The notes under the pieces were generated by a model. It searched no databases. It was not told the DNA's origin and was given only the letters and a program-made list of their open reading frames with translations. This document shows positions 56,007 through 64,000 of a stretch of 64,000 nucleotides of DNA, one piece after another. The stretch covers positions 310,001 through 374,000 of the forward strand of contig NZ_JACRSU010000002.1 in NCBI RefSeq assembly GCF_014384785.1, read 5' to 3'. A program made the translations under genes and the position numbers. Each line of letters starts with the position of its first letter. Within the stretch, counting starts at the first letter, position 1. The stretch is from Congzhengia minquanensis. GTDB taxonomy: Bacteria; Bacillota; Clostridia; UBA1381; UBA9506.

Positions 56007-57818
56007 TTAATTTATCACAGACGCGGTTAAGTAGTTTACCCCGCTAAAAGGGGGGGCTGTATTTTGTTTTGTTTGCTCTAATTCCTCTATTTTGTCAATC
56101 TCACCTGAAAGATAAGCCTTAATTCTTCTGGAAGCATTTTGATTCAGCATAATCTGTCCGCCGTAGCGTGCGCAGATTACCTCATAGCCGAAAGGCTTAT
56201 AGGTCTGCATCCATTCAGAACTATGCAGCTCTTCCATGGCTTTATACAGCTGGCTTAACGCGGGAATCAGCACATCTGCTGCTTTTGCCAAATATGCTTT
56301 GTCTCCGTTCCGATATGCTTCGTCAACCTTCAGCATCAGTTCCGCCTTTTTTTGCAGAATGGTAAAGAGCAGACGGCAATACCGGTAAAAATTTTTATTT
56401 TTGTCATGTTTCATCTCTGCCGCTTCATAAAGGGCAGCAGTTTCTTTCCCGATTTTCATATACTGTCTGCAATCTTCTTCCGAAAGTGACAGGCGGTAAA
56501 AAATATTTCCCAGGACAACAGAGCGTGCCCACATCCGTTTTCCCTCTATTGTGGGCGTTGCGTTTTCCATTGCCGCAACTAAGGATGACGGTATTTTTGT
56601 CAAAAATTCGGCGGCAGACGCAATCTCTTCTCGGCTGCAGTCTATGCCGCGGTAGCAGAATTCTGAATAGGCCGTCAAAAGCGGCAATGCGTAAAACTGA
56701 TTGGTGTCACAGCCGCCGTCTTCCCACAGTGTGGTAAACACCGTGTCAATATTTTCTGCTGAAATACATGTTTTAAGCGCTGTTTCTGCCCAATTGATTG
56801 TTTCACGGCTCAAAGGAAGAAACCCGAACCAAGTGTGGCTTGCTCCGGCAAAGAACGTGTTTTTTTTCAGTTCTTTGTGTTTTTTTATCATGTTCATATG
56901 GTTCGTTTTATCCACACCACCGTAGTTCCAGTAAACCATGTCCACATCCGGAATACTGTTAATCATGTCTTCCGAAAATTCACTGTCCGGGACGTAGTAA
57001 TCGCCGTTTTTAGATGTCAGACGGAAAAACATATCGCTCCACATCATGGGATGAAACTCATATTTGTTACAAAGGTCACACACTTTGTTTAAATGCCGGT
57101 TTAAAATAACGGTGTGCTCGGTATACCCATGCAGTTTCAAATAATTTCCCAAACCAATGTCCCATGCTTCGTCCATGCCAATGTGAATTTTCTTTGTGCG
57201 GAAAATGCCGCGGAGGGTTTTTATCATGCATTCAATCAGTTCATAGGTTTTCGGTTCGTCAATCAGCAAAACCGATTTTGTGTCTTTCACCTCTGCTGCA
57301 GCCTGCCATTTTAAATATTGCTCCATATGTCCCAGCGTCTGGATACAGGGAATCAGTTCAACGCCCATACCAAAGGCATAATCGTCAATTTCTTTCAGTT
57401 CCTCTGCGCTGTAGCGTCCGCGCATATAGCCGAATAGGGGATATTCTTTCAATTCATAGGTGTCCTCTGTATAAAGCATCAGCATATTCATACCGAGGCA
57501 GGCCATATAGTCAATAAACTCTTTCACCTTTTCCACACGCATAACGCCGTTTCTGGAGCAGTCCAGCATTACGCCAAGATTAGAAAACGCCGGCTTCTGC
57601 CTGATTTCAAACTCTGTTTTACCCTGAGAAACACTTTGTGCAAATAAAAACAACGCCCGTGCCGTCTGCGGAACAGACAGGCCTCCCGCCTGCGCTCTGC
57701 CGTTTCTTAACGATGCAAACACACAGTTGCAGTCTATCTGCTCTATTTCCCCGTCGTAATGAAAGTCAACCAATTGAAATACCTTTTCTTTTAATAAGTC
57801 GAACGCATGTTTTTCCAT
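56007..57818 (-). CDS. GH20-type beta-N-acetylhexosaminidase, cytoplasmic
   Basis: A 603-residue protein without signal peptide. The GH20 catalytic Asp-Glu pair is visible as Asp216-Glu217 in IHIGMDEAWDIG, and other conserved residues lie in the barrel (LGVMLDCSRNGVM, and WSDMFFR). The C-terminal ~200 residues are helical. It should remove terminal GlcNAc or GalNAc from imported glycans. It is divergent from an AraC regulator that probably controls it. Confidence 0.88.
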   Translation of the reverse strand: MEKHAFDLLKEKVFQLVDFHYDGEIEQIDCNCVFASLRNGRAQAGGLSVPQTARALFLFAQSVSQGKTEFEIRQKPAFSNLGVMLDCSRNGVMRVEKVKEFIDYMACLGMNMLMLYTEDTYELKEYPLFGYMRGRYSAEELKEIDDYAFGMGVELIPCIQTLGHMEQYLKWQAAAEVKDTKSVLLIDEPKTYELIECMIKTLRGIFRTKKIHIGMDEAWDIGLGNYLKLHGYTEHTVILNRHLNKVCDLCNKYEFHPMMWSDMFFRLTSKNGDYYVPDSEFSEDMINSIPDVDMVYWNYGGVDKTNHMNMIKKHKELKKNTFFAGASHTWFGFLPLSRETINWAETALKTCISAENIDTVFTTLWEDGGCDTNQFYALPLLTAYSEFCYRGIDCSREEIASAAEFLTKIPSSLVAAMENATPTIEGKRMWARSVVLGNIFYRLSLSEEDCRQYMKIGKETAALYEAAEMKHDKNKNFYRYCRLLFTILQKKAELMLKVDEAYRNGDKAYLAKAADVLIPALSQLYKAMEELHSSEWMQTYKPFGYEVICARYGGQIMLNQNASRRIKAYLSGEIDKIEELEQTKQNTAPPFSGVNYLTASVIN

Positions 57819-57840
57819 AACTGAAATTCTCCTTTCATAA

Positions 57841-57869
57841 TTGACAAATGAAATTGCATTGCCTATAAT
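57841..57869 (+). promoter_or_regulatory. Promoter of the AraC-type regulator
   Basis: TTGACA, 17 bases, TATAAT on the + strand, both hexamers perfect, 80 bases before the regulator's start. No strong promoter for the hexosaminidase was found, consistent with activator dependence. Confidence 0.85.
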
Positions 57870-57948
57870 GGAATTATAATGCAGACGAATTTAAATATAT
57901 ATAGAAAATATGGGATAAATTCTTTAAATTCTGATATTTGGAGCCGTT

Positions 57949-58785
57949 ATGGAAAAACAGTATAAAAAATGTATTATTTCTAAACAAATTCAATTAGACG
58001 CAATTGTGACTTTTCATGACTCAATTTACAAAAGTGATTTTTATTATGAGGGAGAAATGCACGACTTTTGGGAAGTTGTGTGCATTATTGGCGGACAGGC
58101 AGAGATTGTTGCGGGAAACAATGTGTTTTTGCTGCAGCACGGTCAGGCGGTGGTGCACCCGCCTATGGAATTTCACAATTTGCGTCCGGCAGGAGGTACC
58201 TCCATGCAGGCACTCATTGTCTCCTTTTATGCAAGCCGCATGCCGGATTTGTCCGAGCGGATTTTTAAATTAACTTCTGAAATAGTTGAGCAGTTTCAAT
58301 TGCTGTGCCAAAGGGCAAAATCGTTTTTCACTTTTACCTTTTACAATGGACTCCTTACTAGTGTAATCGAAGGAAAAGAACTGGAAGCAAGCATGTTTTT
58401 GACGAAACTGGAATATTTGTTGCACCGCCTGATGACAGACGGGGCTAACGTTGCGCAGCCAAGCAGAACACAGAGCGCCCAAACCTATCAAACCATTTTA
58501 AACGTCATGGAGCAAAATTTAGACAAAAAGCTTTCCATTTGTGAACTTGCGGCGCGTTGCAGCATAGGAGAGGCAAACATGAGAAGCATTTTTCGCAAAT
58601 ATGCCGGGAAAGGCGTTATGAGCTATTTTAATTTAATGAAAATAAAAAAGGCAATTGTATATCTTCAGGAGGGGAAAAGTGTAAAAGAAACAGCTCTGAT
58701 GCTGGGCTTTTCCGACCAAAATTATTTTAACACCGTCTTTAAACGCATGATTGGTGTACCGCCGGGAAAATATAAGGCGCCATGA
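57949..58785 (+). CDS. AraC-family transcriptional regulator
   Basis: 278 residues with an N-terminal cupin-like sensing domain (about 20-130; HDFWEVVCIIGGQAEIV, then HGQAVVHPPMEFHNL) and a C-terminal double HTH (about 180-275; LSICELAARCSIGEANMRS, and KETALMLGFSDQNYFNTVFK, ending KRMIGVPPGKYK). It probably activates the divergent hexosaminidase gene on sensing a sugar. Confidence 0.93.
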   Translation: MEKQYKKCIISKQIQLDAIVTFHDSIYKSDFYYEGEMHDFWEVVCIIGGQAEIVAGNNVFLLQHGQAVVHPPMEFHNLRPAGGTSMQALIVSFYASRMPDLSERIFKLTSEIVEQFQLLCQRAKSFFTFTFYNGLLTSVIEGKELEASMFLTKLEYLLHRLMTDGANVAQPSRTQSAQTYQTILNVMEQNLDKKLSICELAARCSIGEANMRSIFRKYAGKGVMSYFNLMKIKKAIVYLQEGKSVKETALMLGFSDQNYFNTVFKRMIGVPPGKYKAP

Positions 58786-58806
58786 CGCCAGCCGGCTGGC
58801 AGACTA

Positions 58807-58835
58807 TTGACTTGTTTTAAATTTCTTGATATAAT
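58807..58835 (+). promoter_or_regulatory. Promoter of the membrane-protein gene
   Basis: TTGACT, 17 bases, TATAAT on the + strand, 49 bases before the TTG start. Confidence 0.75.
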
Positions 58836-58883
58836 AGAAAAAATAAAATTATACGGCAGGATACCGTTTTGGAGGTAGTTTTT

Positions 58884-59705
58884 TTGAAAGAAAATGTTCA
58901 GGCGGCAAAAAAAAGAGAGGGCTTTTTTGCTTCCGTTAACCGTCAGTTCCATGAGCACAAAAGCACTTTTTTTGTATATTTAATTTTAAGAATATTGGTG
59001 ATCGCTTCTCTTGTTCTCTCCGCTATCCGGGGAGAATATGAAAATGTGTTTGTTTGTGCGCTGTCCCTTTTGTTGTTTATCGCACCGGCGGTGATTGAAA
59101 AAAAATTAAAGATTGACCTTCCGTCCACTTTGGAAATTATCATTCTTTTGTTCATTTTCTCGGCAGAAATTTTGGGGGAAATACATAATTACTACATGAA
59201 ATTCCCCTATTGGGACTCTATGCTCCACACGCTGAACGGATTTTTGTTTGCCGCTGTGGGCTTTTCCCTTTTAGATGTGGTTAACCGCGACGCGCATTTT
59301 AAGTTTCAGCTCTCCCCGTTTTATTTGGCCATTGTTGCCTTTTGCTTTTCCATGACCATTGGCGTTTTGTGGGAGTTTTTTGAGTTTTTCTGCGACACAG
59401 TGCTCCATACCGATATGCAAAAGGACTTTATTGTAAACACCATTTCCTCTGTGACATTAGACCCATTAAAAAGCAACACGCCGGTTGTTATTAATGGAAT
59501 CCACAGCGTTTCAGTGAACGGACAGGATTTGGGACTGGGCGGATATTTAGACATAGGACTCATTGATACCATGAAAGACTTAATGGTTAACTTTGTTGGT
59601 GCGGTGATATTCAGCATCATCGGATTTTTCTATGTGAAAAACCGCGGCAAAGGCAAGTTTGCCAAGCGGTTTATCCCAACCATTGACGAAGACGGTAAAA
59701 AATAG
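58884..59705 (+). CDS. Polytopic membrane protein of unknown function
   Basis: Start TTG 58884 (MKENVQAAKKREGFF) with GGAGG 8 bases upstream; an upstream ATG-like frame at 58869 is less well placed. 273 residues and about seven hydrophobic helices; it includes YWDSMLHTLNGFLFAAVGFS and IGVLWEFFEFFCDTVL, the conserved acidic and aromatic pattern of a family of Firmicute membrane proteins. Function not known. Confidence 0.75.
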   Translation: MKENVQAAKKREGFFASVNRQFHEHKSTFFVYLILRILVIASLVLSAIRGEYENVFVCALSLLLFIAPAVIEKKLKIDLPSTLEIIILLFIFSAEILGEIHNYYMKFPYWDSMLHTLNGFLFAAVGFSLLDVVNRDAHFKFQLSPFYLAIVAFCFSMTIGVLWEFFEFFCDTVLHTDMQKDFIVNTISSVTLDPLKSNTPVVINGIHSVSVNGQDLGLGGYLDIGLIDTMKDLMVNFVGAVIFSIIGFFYVKNRGKGKFAKRFIPTIDEDGKK

Positions 59706-59707
59706 GA

Positions 59708-60373
59708 TTAATCTGAAACTTGCTTAAAATAAATCATTCCGCTTTTTTCCGCAATTTTTAAATCAGCGCCTGCTAAGGTCAGCTTTTTATTTAGAAATGA
59801 GAGGTAGAGCGGAATGATTTTTTCGTCTGTTTCAACATTCCATACCTTTTGTTTCAATTTTAATGTAGTAACCATCTGGTCTTTCTGCCCAAGCAAAAGC
59901 TTCATCACTTCAATTTCCTTGTTGCTGAGTTTAAAGGAGGTGCTGCCAACTGAAAGCTCAGAGGTTTCCATGTCTAAAACGAGATTGCCGCAAACAAACC
60001 GGCCTTTCTCTGCTGCCCTCTCCCTTGTCAAAACACGAATTCTGGCCAGCAGTTCTCCTATGGAAAACGGTTTTGTGACGTAATCATTTGCACCGGCATC
60101 CAACCCTTCAATTTTATCTAAAATGCTATCCTTTGCAGTGAGCAGCAAAACCGGGGTTTTAATCCCGTTTTCTCGTAGAATCTTAAGCGCCTCAATGCCA
60201 CTCATTTCTTCCATTAAAATGTCAAATATCATTAAATCATAGTCGTTTGCAAGACCCATTTGTGCTGCTATCTTTCCATTGGGAACATCGTCGGTTTCAT
60301 ATCCGTGTTTTCTCAGCATCCTGCTTAAGGATCTTCTTAGATCTTTTTCATCTTCGGCATATAACAGTTTCAT
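59708..60373 (-). CDS. OmpR/PhoB-type response regulator, orphan
   Basis: 221 residues: receiver domain (phospho-acceptor Asp51 in FDILMEEM, acidic pair at 7-8, Lys102 in TKPF) and C-terminal winged helix (about 130-221). It lacks a cognate histidine kinase in the window. It starts four bases after the small alarmone synthetase stop, so the two are probably co-transcribed. The wing region is short and atypical. Confidence 0.9.
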   Translation of the reverse strand: MKLLYAEDEKDLRRSLSRMLRKHGYETDDVPNGKIAAQMGLANDYDLMIFDILMEEMSGIEALKILRENGIKTPVLLLTAKDSILDKIEGLDAGANDYVTKPFSIGELLARIRVLTRERAAEKGRFVCGNLVLDMETSELSVGSTSFKLSNKEIEVMKLLLGQKDQMVTTLKLKQKVWNVETDEKIIPLYLSFLNKKLTLAGADLKIAEKSGMIYFKQVSD

Positions 60374-60376
60374 GTT

Positions 60377-60985
60377 TCATTCTCCTTTTGCAATCATGTC
60401 GCGGATTGCCTGCATATCTACATCTGCCGACGCCATTTCGTCGGCACAGCGCTTTAGCTCCGAACAGATCAGGTCTTGATTTTGTATATGTTTTTTATAT
60501 TTCATTTCATGCTCCAGGCTTGCCCAAAAGTCCATTGCAATCGTTCTAAGCTGAATTTCTGCGTTCACTCTTTTACTGCTTTCTGTTGTCCTAACCGGCA
60601 GGTTTACCACCAGGTGATAGCTTCTGTAGCCGTTTGGCTTTGGATTTTTAATATAATCCCTTTCAGACAAAATGTTTATATCTTCCTGTTTTTTTAAAGC
60701 TTCAGCAATTTGATAAACATCGTCAATAAACCCAACAATCACCCGCAGTCCCGCTATGTCATTTAAATACATTTGAGCAGCCTCCGCAGTTTTCGGCAAT
60801 TTTTTTCTGAAAAGCTTTCCACAAATGCTTTCATCGGACTTAATACGGCTGTAAATATTCTTTATCGCGTTTCGTTTTTCCCGTATAATAATCTGCCTCT
60901 GCATAATCTCAAATCTTGATGTAAGCTCAATCACTGCACCCTCGTACAAAAGCATTGTTTCACCGTCAAAAAAGCTTTCCTGCAA
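60377..60985 (-). CDS. Small alarmone synthetase (RelA/SpoT domain)
   Basis: A 202-residue stand-alone (p)ppGpp synthetase-like domain: NDIAGLRVIVGFIDDVYQIA near 74-93, and PNGYRSYHLVV about 116-126 with the Tyr that stacks on GTP. No hydrolase or regulatory domain. The start is TTG with GGAAGG upstream. Its product would signal stress, and it sits ahead of the response regulator gene. Closest to RelQ/YjbM-type synthetases. Confidence 0.9.
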   Translation of the reverse strand: MQESFFDGETMLLYEGAVIELTSRFEIMQRQIIIREKRNAIKNIYSRIKSDESICGKLFRKKLPKTAEAAQMYLNDIAGLRVIVGFIDDVYQIAEALKKQEDINILSERDYIKNPKPNGYRSYHLVVNLPVRTTESSKRVNAEIQLRTIAMDFWASLEHEMKYKKHIQNQDLICSELKRCADEMASADVDMQAIRDMIAKGE

Positions 60986-61106
60986 TTTTTGTCCTTCCTT
61001 TCCTGTGTCTTTGCTTTTATTTTACTTTTGTTTCATTAAATCAAGATTAAAAGTTTTTTGATTTATTATGAATGATGCAAGGGGGAGGGGTCTTGCAATA
61101 AAAATA
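60986..61106. other. Gap between the alarmone gene and the surface-protein terminator
   Basis: AT-rich, with a G-rich patch GGGGGAGGGG near 61081. It must hold the promoter of the - strand alarmone gene; I found no convincing -35/-10 pair. Confidence 0.4.
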
Positions 61107-61162
61107 AGCCGCAACGGTCGAAGCGGGCACAGATTGCTCTGTGCCCGCTTCTTCCTGCGGCT
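61105..61162 (-). terminator. Terminator of the S-layer gene
   Basis: A two-stage hairpin: outer AGCCGCA/TGCGGCT and inner AAGCGGGCACAGA/TCTGTGCCCGCTT (13 bp), followed by TATTTTTATTG on the - strand. Confidence 0.85.
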
Positions 61163-61201
61163 GTGTGATACCGGATATATTTTTTTTGTTGGTCGGCTGC
61201 T

Positions 61202-63793
61202 TTATCTTACGATTACGATTTCCTTAACTTCATCTTTGTAAATTCTGATGAATACGCGGCTTTCGTCAAGTTCATCGTACTGCGGGATGTCACCGGGTTC
61301 TACTACTTTAATCGGGCTGGTGGTTTTGTTTGAATTGAATTCATAAACCTTAACGCCGTTGATGTTGTAGTTAGAAACCGCACCGTCGTTTACAGACACG
61401 TTAATCGAGTTTGCAAACTTCTTAACGACTTTACCGTATACCGTTACCAAGTCTTCATTGATTGTCTGTGTGCCTTCTGTGGCTTTATCTTTTGCTTCAA
61501 ATAATACTCTGATGCTTTCGATTTCGCCGGCAGCGTTCGTTTTGAACTGAATGATGTCGCCAGCGGCAAGTGCGTCGCCGTCTTCATTTACCAGTATATC
61601 GTCTTCTGCTGTTGTGAAGGTTTTCTTCTCACCGTCGATGAACGCGTAGAGTCTTTCCACTGTTTCATTGTCGCTGTTGATGGTTGTACCAATCTTTTCA
61701 ACAACTGCTGCCGAAGCTTCTAAGTTGGCTATGCCATTAGAATTTGTAACAATGATAACTTTTGCTGTTAAATCTTCGCCTACATCGTAGATGGATACGT
61801 CGTATTCTGTTTCATCTTCAAACAGGGAGATGGTTTCTACAGAATATTTATCCGGGTCGGTTTCACCTTCGGGGATATCAAACACGATTGTGTTGTTGTT
61901 TACATTGTAGCTTCCCAGTTTTTTCGCGGAAGCGCGGTATTTTAACGTATCTTTTGCATTCAGTGTGAACGTTGTTTTATCAATTGTACCAGAGCTTGTG
62001 CTGTCTTTCGCAGTGTTAATCTGTGTTAACACGCCCTCGCTGTTTGTTTCATAGGTTACAAGCTGCGGGTCAACGTCGCTGTCTGCACCGTTTAATGCTG
62101 TTAATACTTCGTTTGGCGTTTTGTTAGACTGGCCGTTGAACTTAATTTTGTCGCCGGAAGTCATAACTTTTTCTTCGCCGTTTTTATCAAATACTTTAAT
62201 CTGGAGGTTTTTATCAAAGCCAGTTGTAAGGTCGGCTGCTACCAGGTAAGCGTAGTTGGAAGAAAGGCCGCTTGTAGCGTCAACTGCTGCGATGTTCCTG
62301 TCTTTATCCAGGTAGAAGGTGCCTTCGTCGTTTAAGTTCACATCTTCTGTATAGTTTGCAGCAATTCTGAAGTCTTCACCATTGATAACATATTTGTCGC
62401 CGTGAATTTCTTCAACTCTGCCTGTTACGCTTTCGGTTGTAACTTCAACCATGATAATTGTTTTATCTTTGCTGGTTGCAACGGAGAGAACGTCCCATTC
62501 TTTCAAATCTGTGATATTGATTTCCTGTCCGCCTCTTGTGATAACAAACTTCACGTTCTTGTCTTCAGGGTCTAACACCAATGAAGGCTTGCCGTATTTG
62601 TCTGTTACTCTGTTGCTGGATGCAATTACTTCTTCAACTACATAGTTTTCATAAGACTCGATGAACACAACATCATAAACGTCGTCGCGGTCCTGGTCTA
62701 AAACTAACAGGCTGCCGGAAGCAGGCTGAAGTTCTGCTTTGTCAAATGCAATTGCTTTACCGTTGAAAATATATTTTGCATCGTTCGATACGTTCACATA
62801 CTGTGTTTTTGTATCGTTTTCTTTATCTTTCCAATAGTCAATTCTTAATTTTTCGCCCTCTGTAATTTTTTCAATGTCTTCAACATTGATTTTCATGGAC
62901 GAATTCTTGTTTTTCTCAGCGCGGGCCAAAACGAGTTTTTCGTCTTTGTTGTCGTCTTCTCTAACATAAGCTTCTACATTGAAGCCTAAGAGGCGAGACG
63001 CCTGGGCCATTGCTTTGTTTTCAACTTCATATACGTTTTCGCCAATTCTTACTTCGTTGTCACGGAGTGAGCTTGAGCCGGTTAAGCTGCTTGTGCCAAC
63101 AGCTGTAATCTGGCCTTTTACGATTTTTGTTTTCAGCTCGTCTTCTAAAAGAGTTTTGTCAACGATTTCGTAAGATTCGTCGCCGCCGAAGCTTGTCTGT
63201 TCCATTTTCTTAACTGTTAAAGAGTTGTTGGTCATCTGTGCAACCATGCCTCTAACAACTGCTGTGTCGTTGCTTGCAACTGCGTTTTTCGTAATTCCCT
63301 GCTGAGATGCTACCGAAATGTAGCCTGTCGGGAATCCGCCTTTTTTCTCTGCAGCAGGGCCGTGTCCGATTAAACGAACCAGAACCGTTGCAGCTTCTGC
63401 GTAGGTGATTGTGTCGTCAGGACGGAAGTTGCCTTCGTCGTCACCGATTACAATACCCTGGTTTGTCGCAACATTGATATAACCGTTTGCCCAGTGGTTT
63501 TCTACCACATCGGGATATTTTGTCGGATATTCCGAGTTTTCTGCAATGCTGCCAAGTCCCATAGAGGTTACTGCAACTTTAGCGAACTCAGAACGTTTGA
63601 TTGTATCTTCAGGTCTGAAAGCGCCGCTTTCAGCGTCACCAACCATGATATCAAGCGCGCCTAAAACTTCAATTGCATCTGCATATTTTGAGTCTACTGC
63701 GTCACTGGGAAGTGCTGCAAATGCTGTTGCCCCAAAACCAAATGCCATACATGCTGAAAGTATAAATGAAGTCAATTTTTTTGCTTTAAACAT
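61202..63793 (-). CDS. SLH-domain S-layer protein
   Basis: 863 residues. Signal peptide 1-27 (FILSACMAFGFGATAFA). Two or three SLH domains: about 33-88 (GDAESGAFRPEDTIKRSEFA), 90-150 (GDDEGNFRPDDTITYAEAAT, preceded by VENHWANGYINVATNQ), and a partial third to about 190. The remaining 670 residues are Asp/Glu/Asn-rich repeated beta domains. SLH domains bind secondary cell-wall polymer. Being large, secreted and preceded by a long leader, it may be the main S-layer protein. Confidence 0.92.
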   Translation of the reverse strand: MFKAKKLTSFILSACMAFGFGATAFAALPSDAVDSKYADAIEVLGALDIMVGDAESGAFRPEDTIKRSEFAKVAVTSMGLGSIAENSEYPTKYPDVVENHWANGYINVATNQGIVIGDDEGNFRPDDTITYAEAATVLVRLIGHGPAAEKKGGFPTGYISVASQQGITKNAVASNDTAVVRGMVAQMTNNSLTVKKMEQTSFGGDESYEIVDKTLLEDELKTKIVKGQITAVGTSSLTGSSSLRDNEVRIGENVYEVENKAMAQASRLLGFNVEAYVREDDNKDEKLVLARAEKNKNSSMKINVEDIEKITEGEKLRIDYWKDKENDTKTQYVNVSNDAKYIFNGKAIAFDKAELQPASGSLLVLDQDRDDVYDVVFIESYENYVVEEVIASSNRVTDKYGKPSLVLDPEDKNVKFVITRGGQEINITDLKEWDVLSVATSKDKTIIMVEVTTESVTGRVEEIHGDKYVINGEDFRIAANYTEDVNLNDEGTFYLDKDRNIAAVDATSGLSSNYAYLVAADLTTGFDKNLQIKVFDKNGEEKVMTSGDKIKFNGQSNKTPNEVLTALNGADSDVDPQLVTYETNSEGVLTQINTAKDSTSSGTIDKTTFTLNAKDTLKYRASAKKLGSYNVNNNTIVFDIPEGETDPDKYSVETISLFEDETEYDVSIYDVGEDLTAKVIIVTNSNGIANLEASAAVVEKIGTTINSDNETVERLYAFIDGEKKTFTTAEDDILVNEDGDALAAGDIIQFKTNAAGEIESIRVLFEAKDKATEGTQTINEDLVTVYGKVVKKFANSINVSVNDGAVSNYNINGVKVYEFNSNKTTSPIKVVEPGDIPQYDELDESRVFIRIYKDEVKEIVIVR

Positions 63794-64000
63794 TAAGATT
63801 CCTCCTTAGAATTTTAAAAAATCTTTTTGCCGTTCCTTTGCTGTCTGAGTGATGCGTATGCATAAAATATTTTATTTGGCAGAAAGCAAAGCCTGGTCTG
63901 CCATTCGTTATGTCTGTTTTATTTTGTCGTTCCTCGCTGCTCACAATATATACAACGTCAAACGGAAACAAAAGTTCCCGAAATATACGATGTAAAAATT
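63794..64000 (-). promoter_or_regulatory. Long leader/promoter region of the S-layer gene
   Basis: 207 bases upstream of the SLH gene, with AGGAGG right before the ATG. A TATATA-like box lies near 63948-63955, and an inverted repeat CAGAAAG/CTTTCTG-like region near 63880-63893. Long leaders are common in S-layer transcripts. No gene seen. Confidence 0.4.

Overview
The window looks like a chromosome segment of a spore-forming Firmicute of class Clostridia. The evidence is a spoVAC gene, an S-layer protein with SLH domains, thyX used for thymidylate synthesis, strong AGGAGG-type ribosome binding sites, TTGACA/TATAAT promoters and some TTG/GTG starts. I cannot name a genus from sequence alone.

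About half of the window (1 to about 31.6 kb) is a siphovirus-like prophage whose left end lies outside. Its tyrosine integrase sits beside the 3' end of rpsI, a known integration target for such recombinases. Read from right to left, the phage has: integrase; a lysogeny block on the + strand (CI-like repressor, ImmA-type protease, zinc-ribbon membrane protein); a divergent early lytic operon (Cro-like protein, small membrane proteins, BRO/KilAC antirepressor, small DNA-binding proteins); a replication module (Cas4-like DUF2800 nuclease, DUF2815 protein, family A DNA polymerase, VirE-type primase/helicase, VRR-NUC, SNF2 helicase); a sigma-region-4-like late regulator; then packaging and head genes (TerS, TerL, portal, MuF head protein with a nuclease-like C-terminus, scaffold, major capsid) and tail genes (connectors, tail tube, chaperones, tape measure). 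The most striking feature is a moron cassette between the tail chaperone and tape measure genes. It has its own promoter, a zinc-ribbon gene, a DUF2085 membrane-protein gene, a solitary 32-bp type I-C-like CRISPR repeat and a terminator, with no array or cas genes nearby. It is a candidate RNA-type anti-CRISPR. Two other candidate small RNAs, an iteron-like cluster and several + strand units embedded antisense in the lytic operon are also visible.

From 31.6 to 43.4 kb lies a housekeeping block, almost all on the - strand: rpsI, rplM, tmk, thyX, ribF, truB, a trmD gene fused to a NUDIX hydrolase, rimM, clpX, clpP, tig and murA, with spoVAC and a tiny membrane-protein gene on the + strand.

From 43.4 kb to the end are accessory and envelope genes. 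Two very large secreted proteins share their first 750 or so residues but differ in catalytic domain (a glycosidase-like barrel and an SGNH esterase). They are divergent from an XRE regulator across a perfect 41-bp palindrome. Then come a DAHP synthase, an acyl-CoA synthetase with fused XRE and cupin domains, a MATE transporter, a GH20-type hexosaminidase divergent from an AraC regulator, a membrane protein, a small alarmone synthetase paired with an orphan response regulator, and the SLH-domain surface protein. Names rest on motif recognition by eye; no database search was possible.
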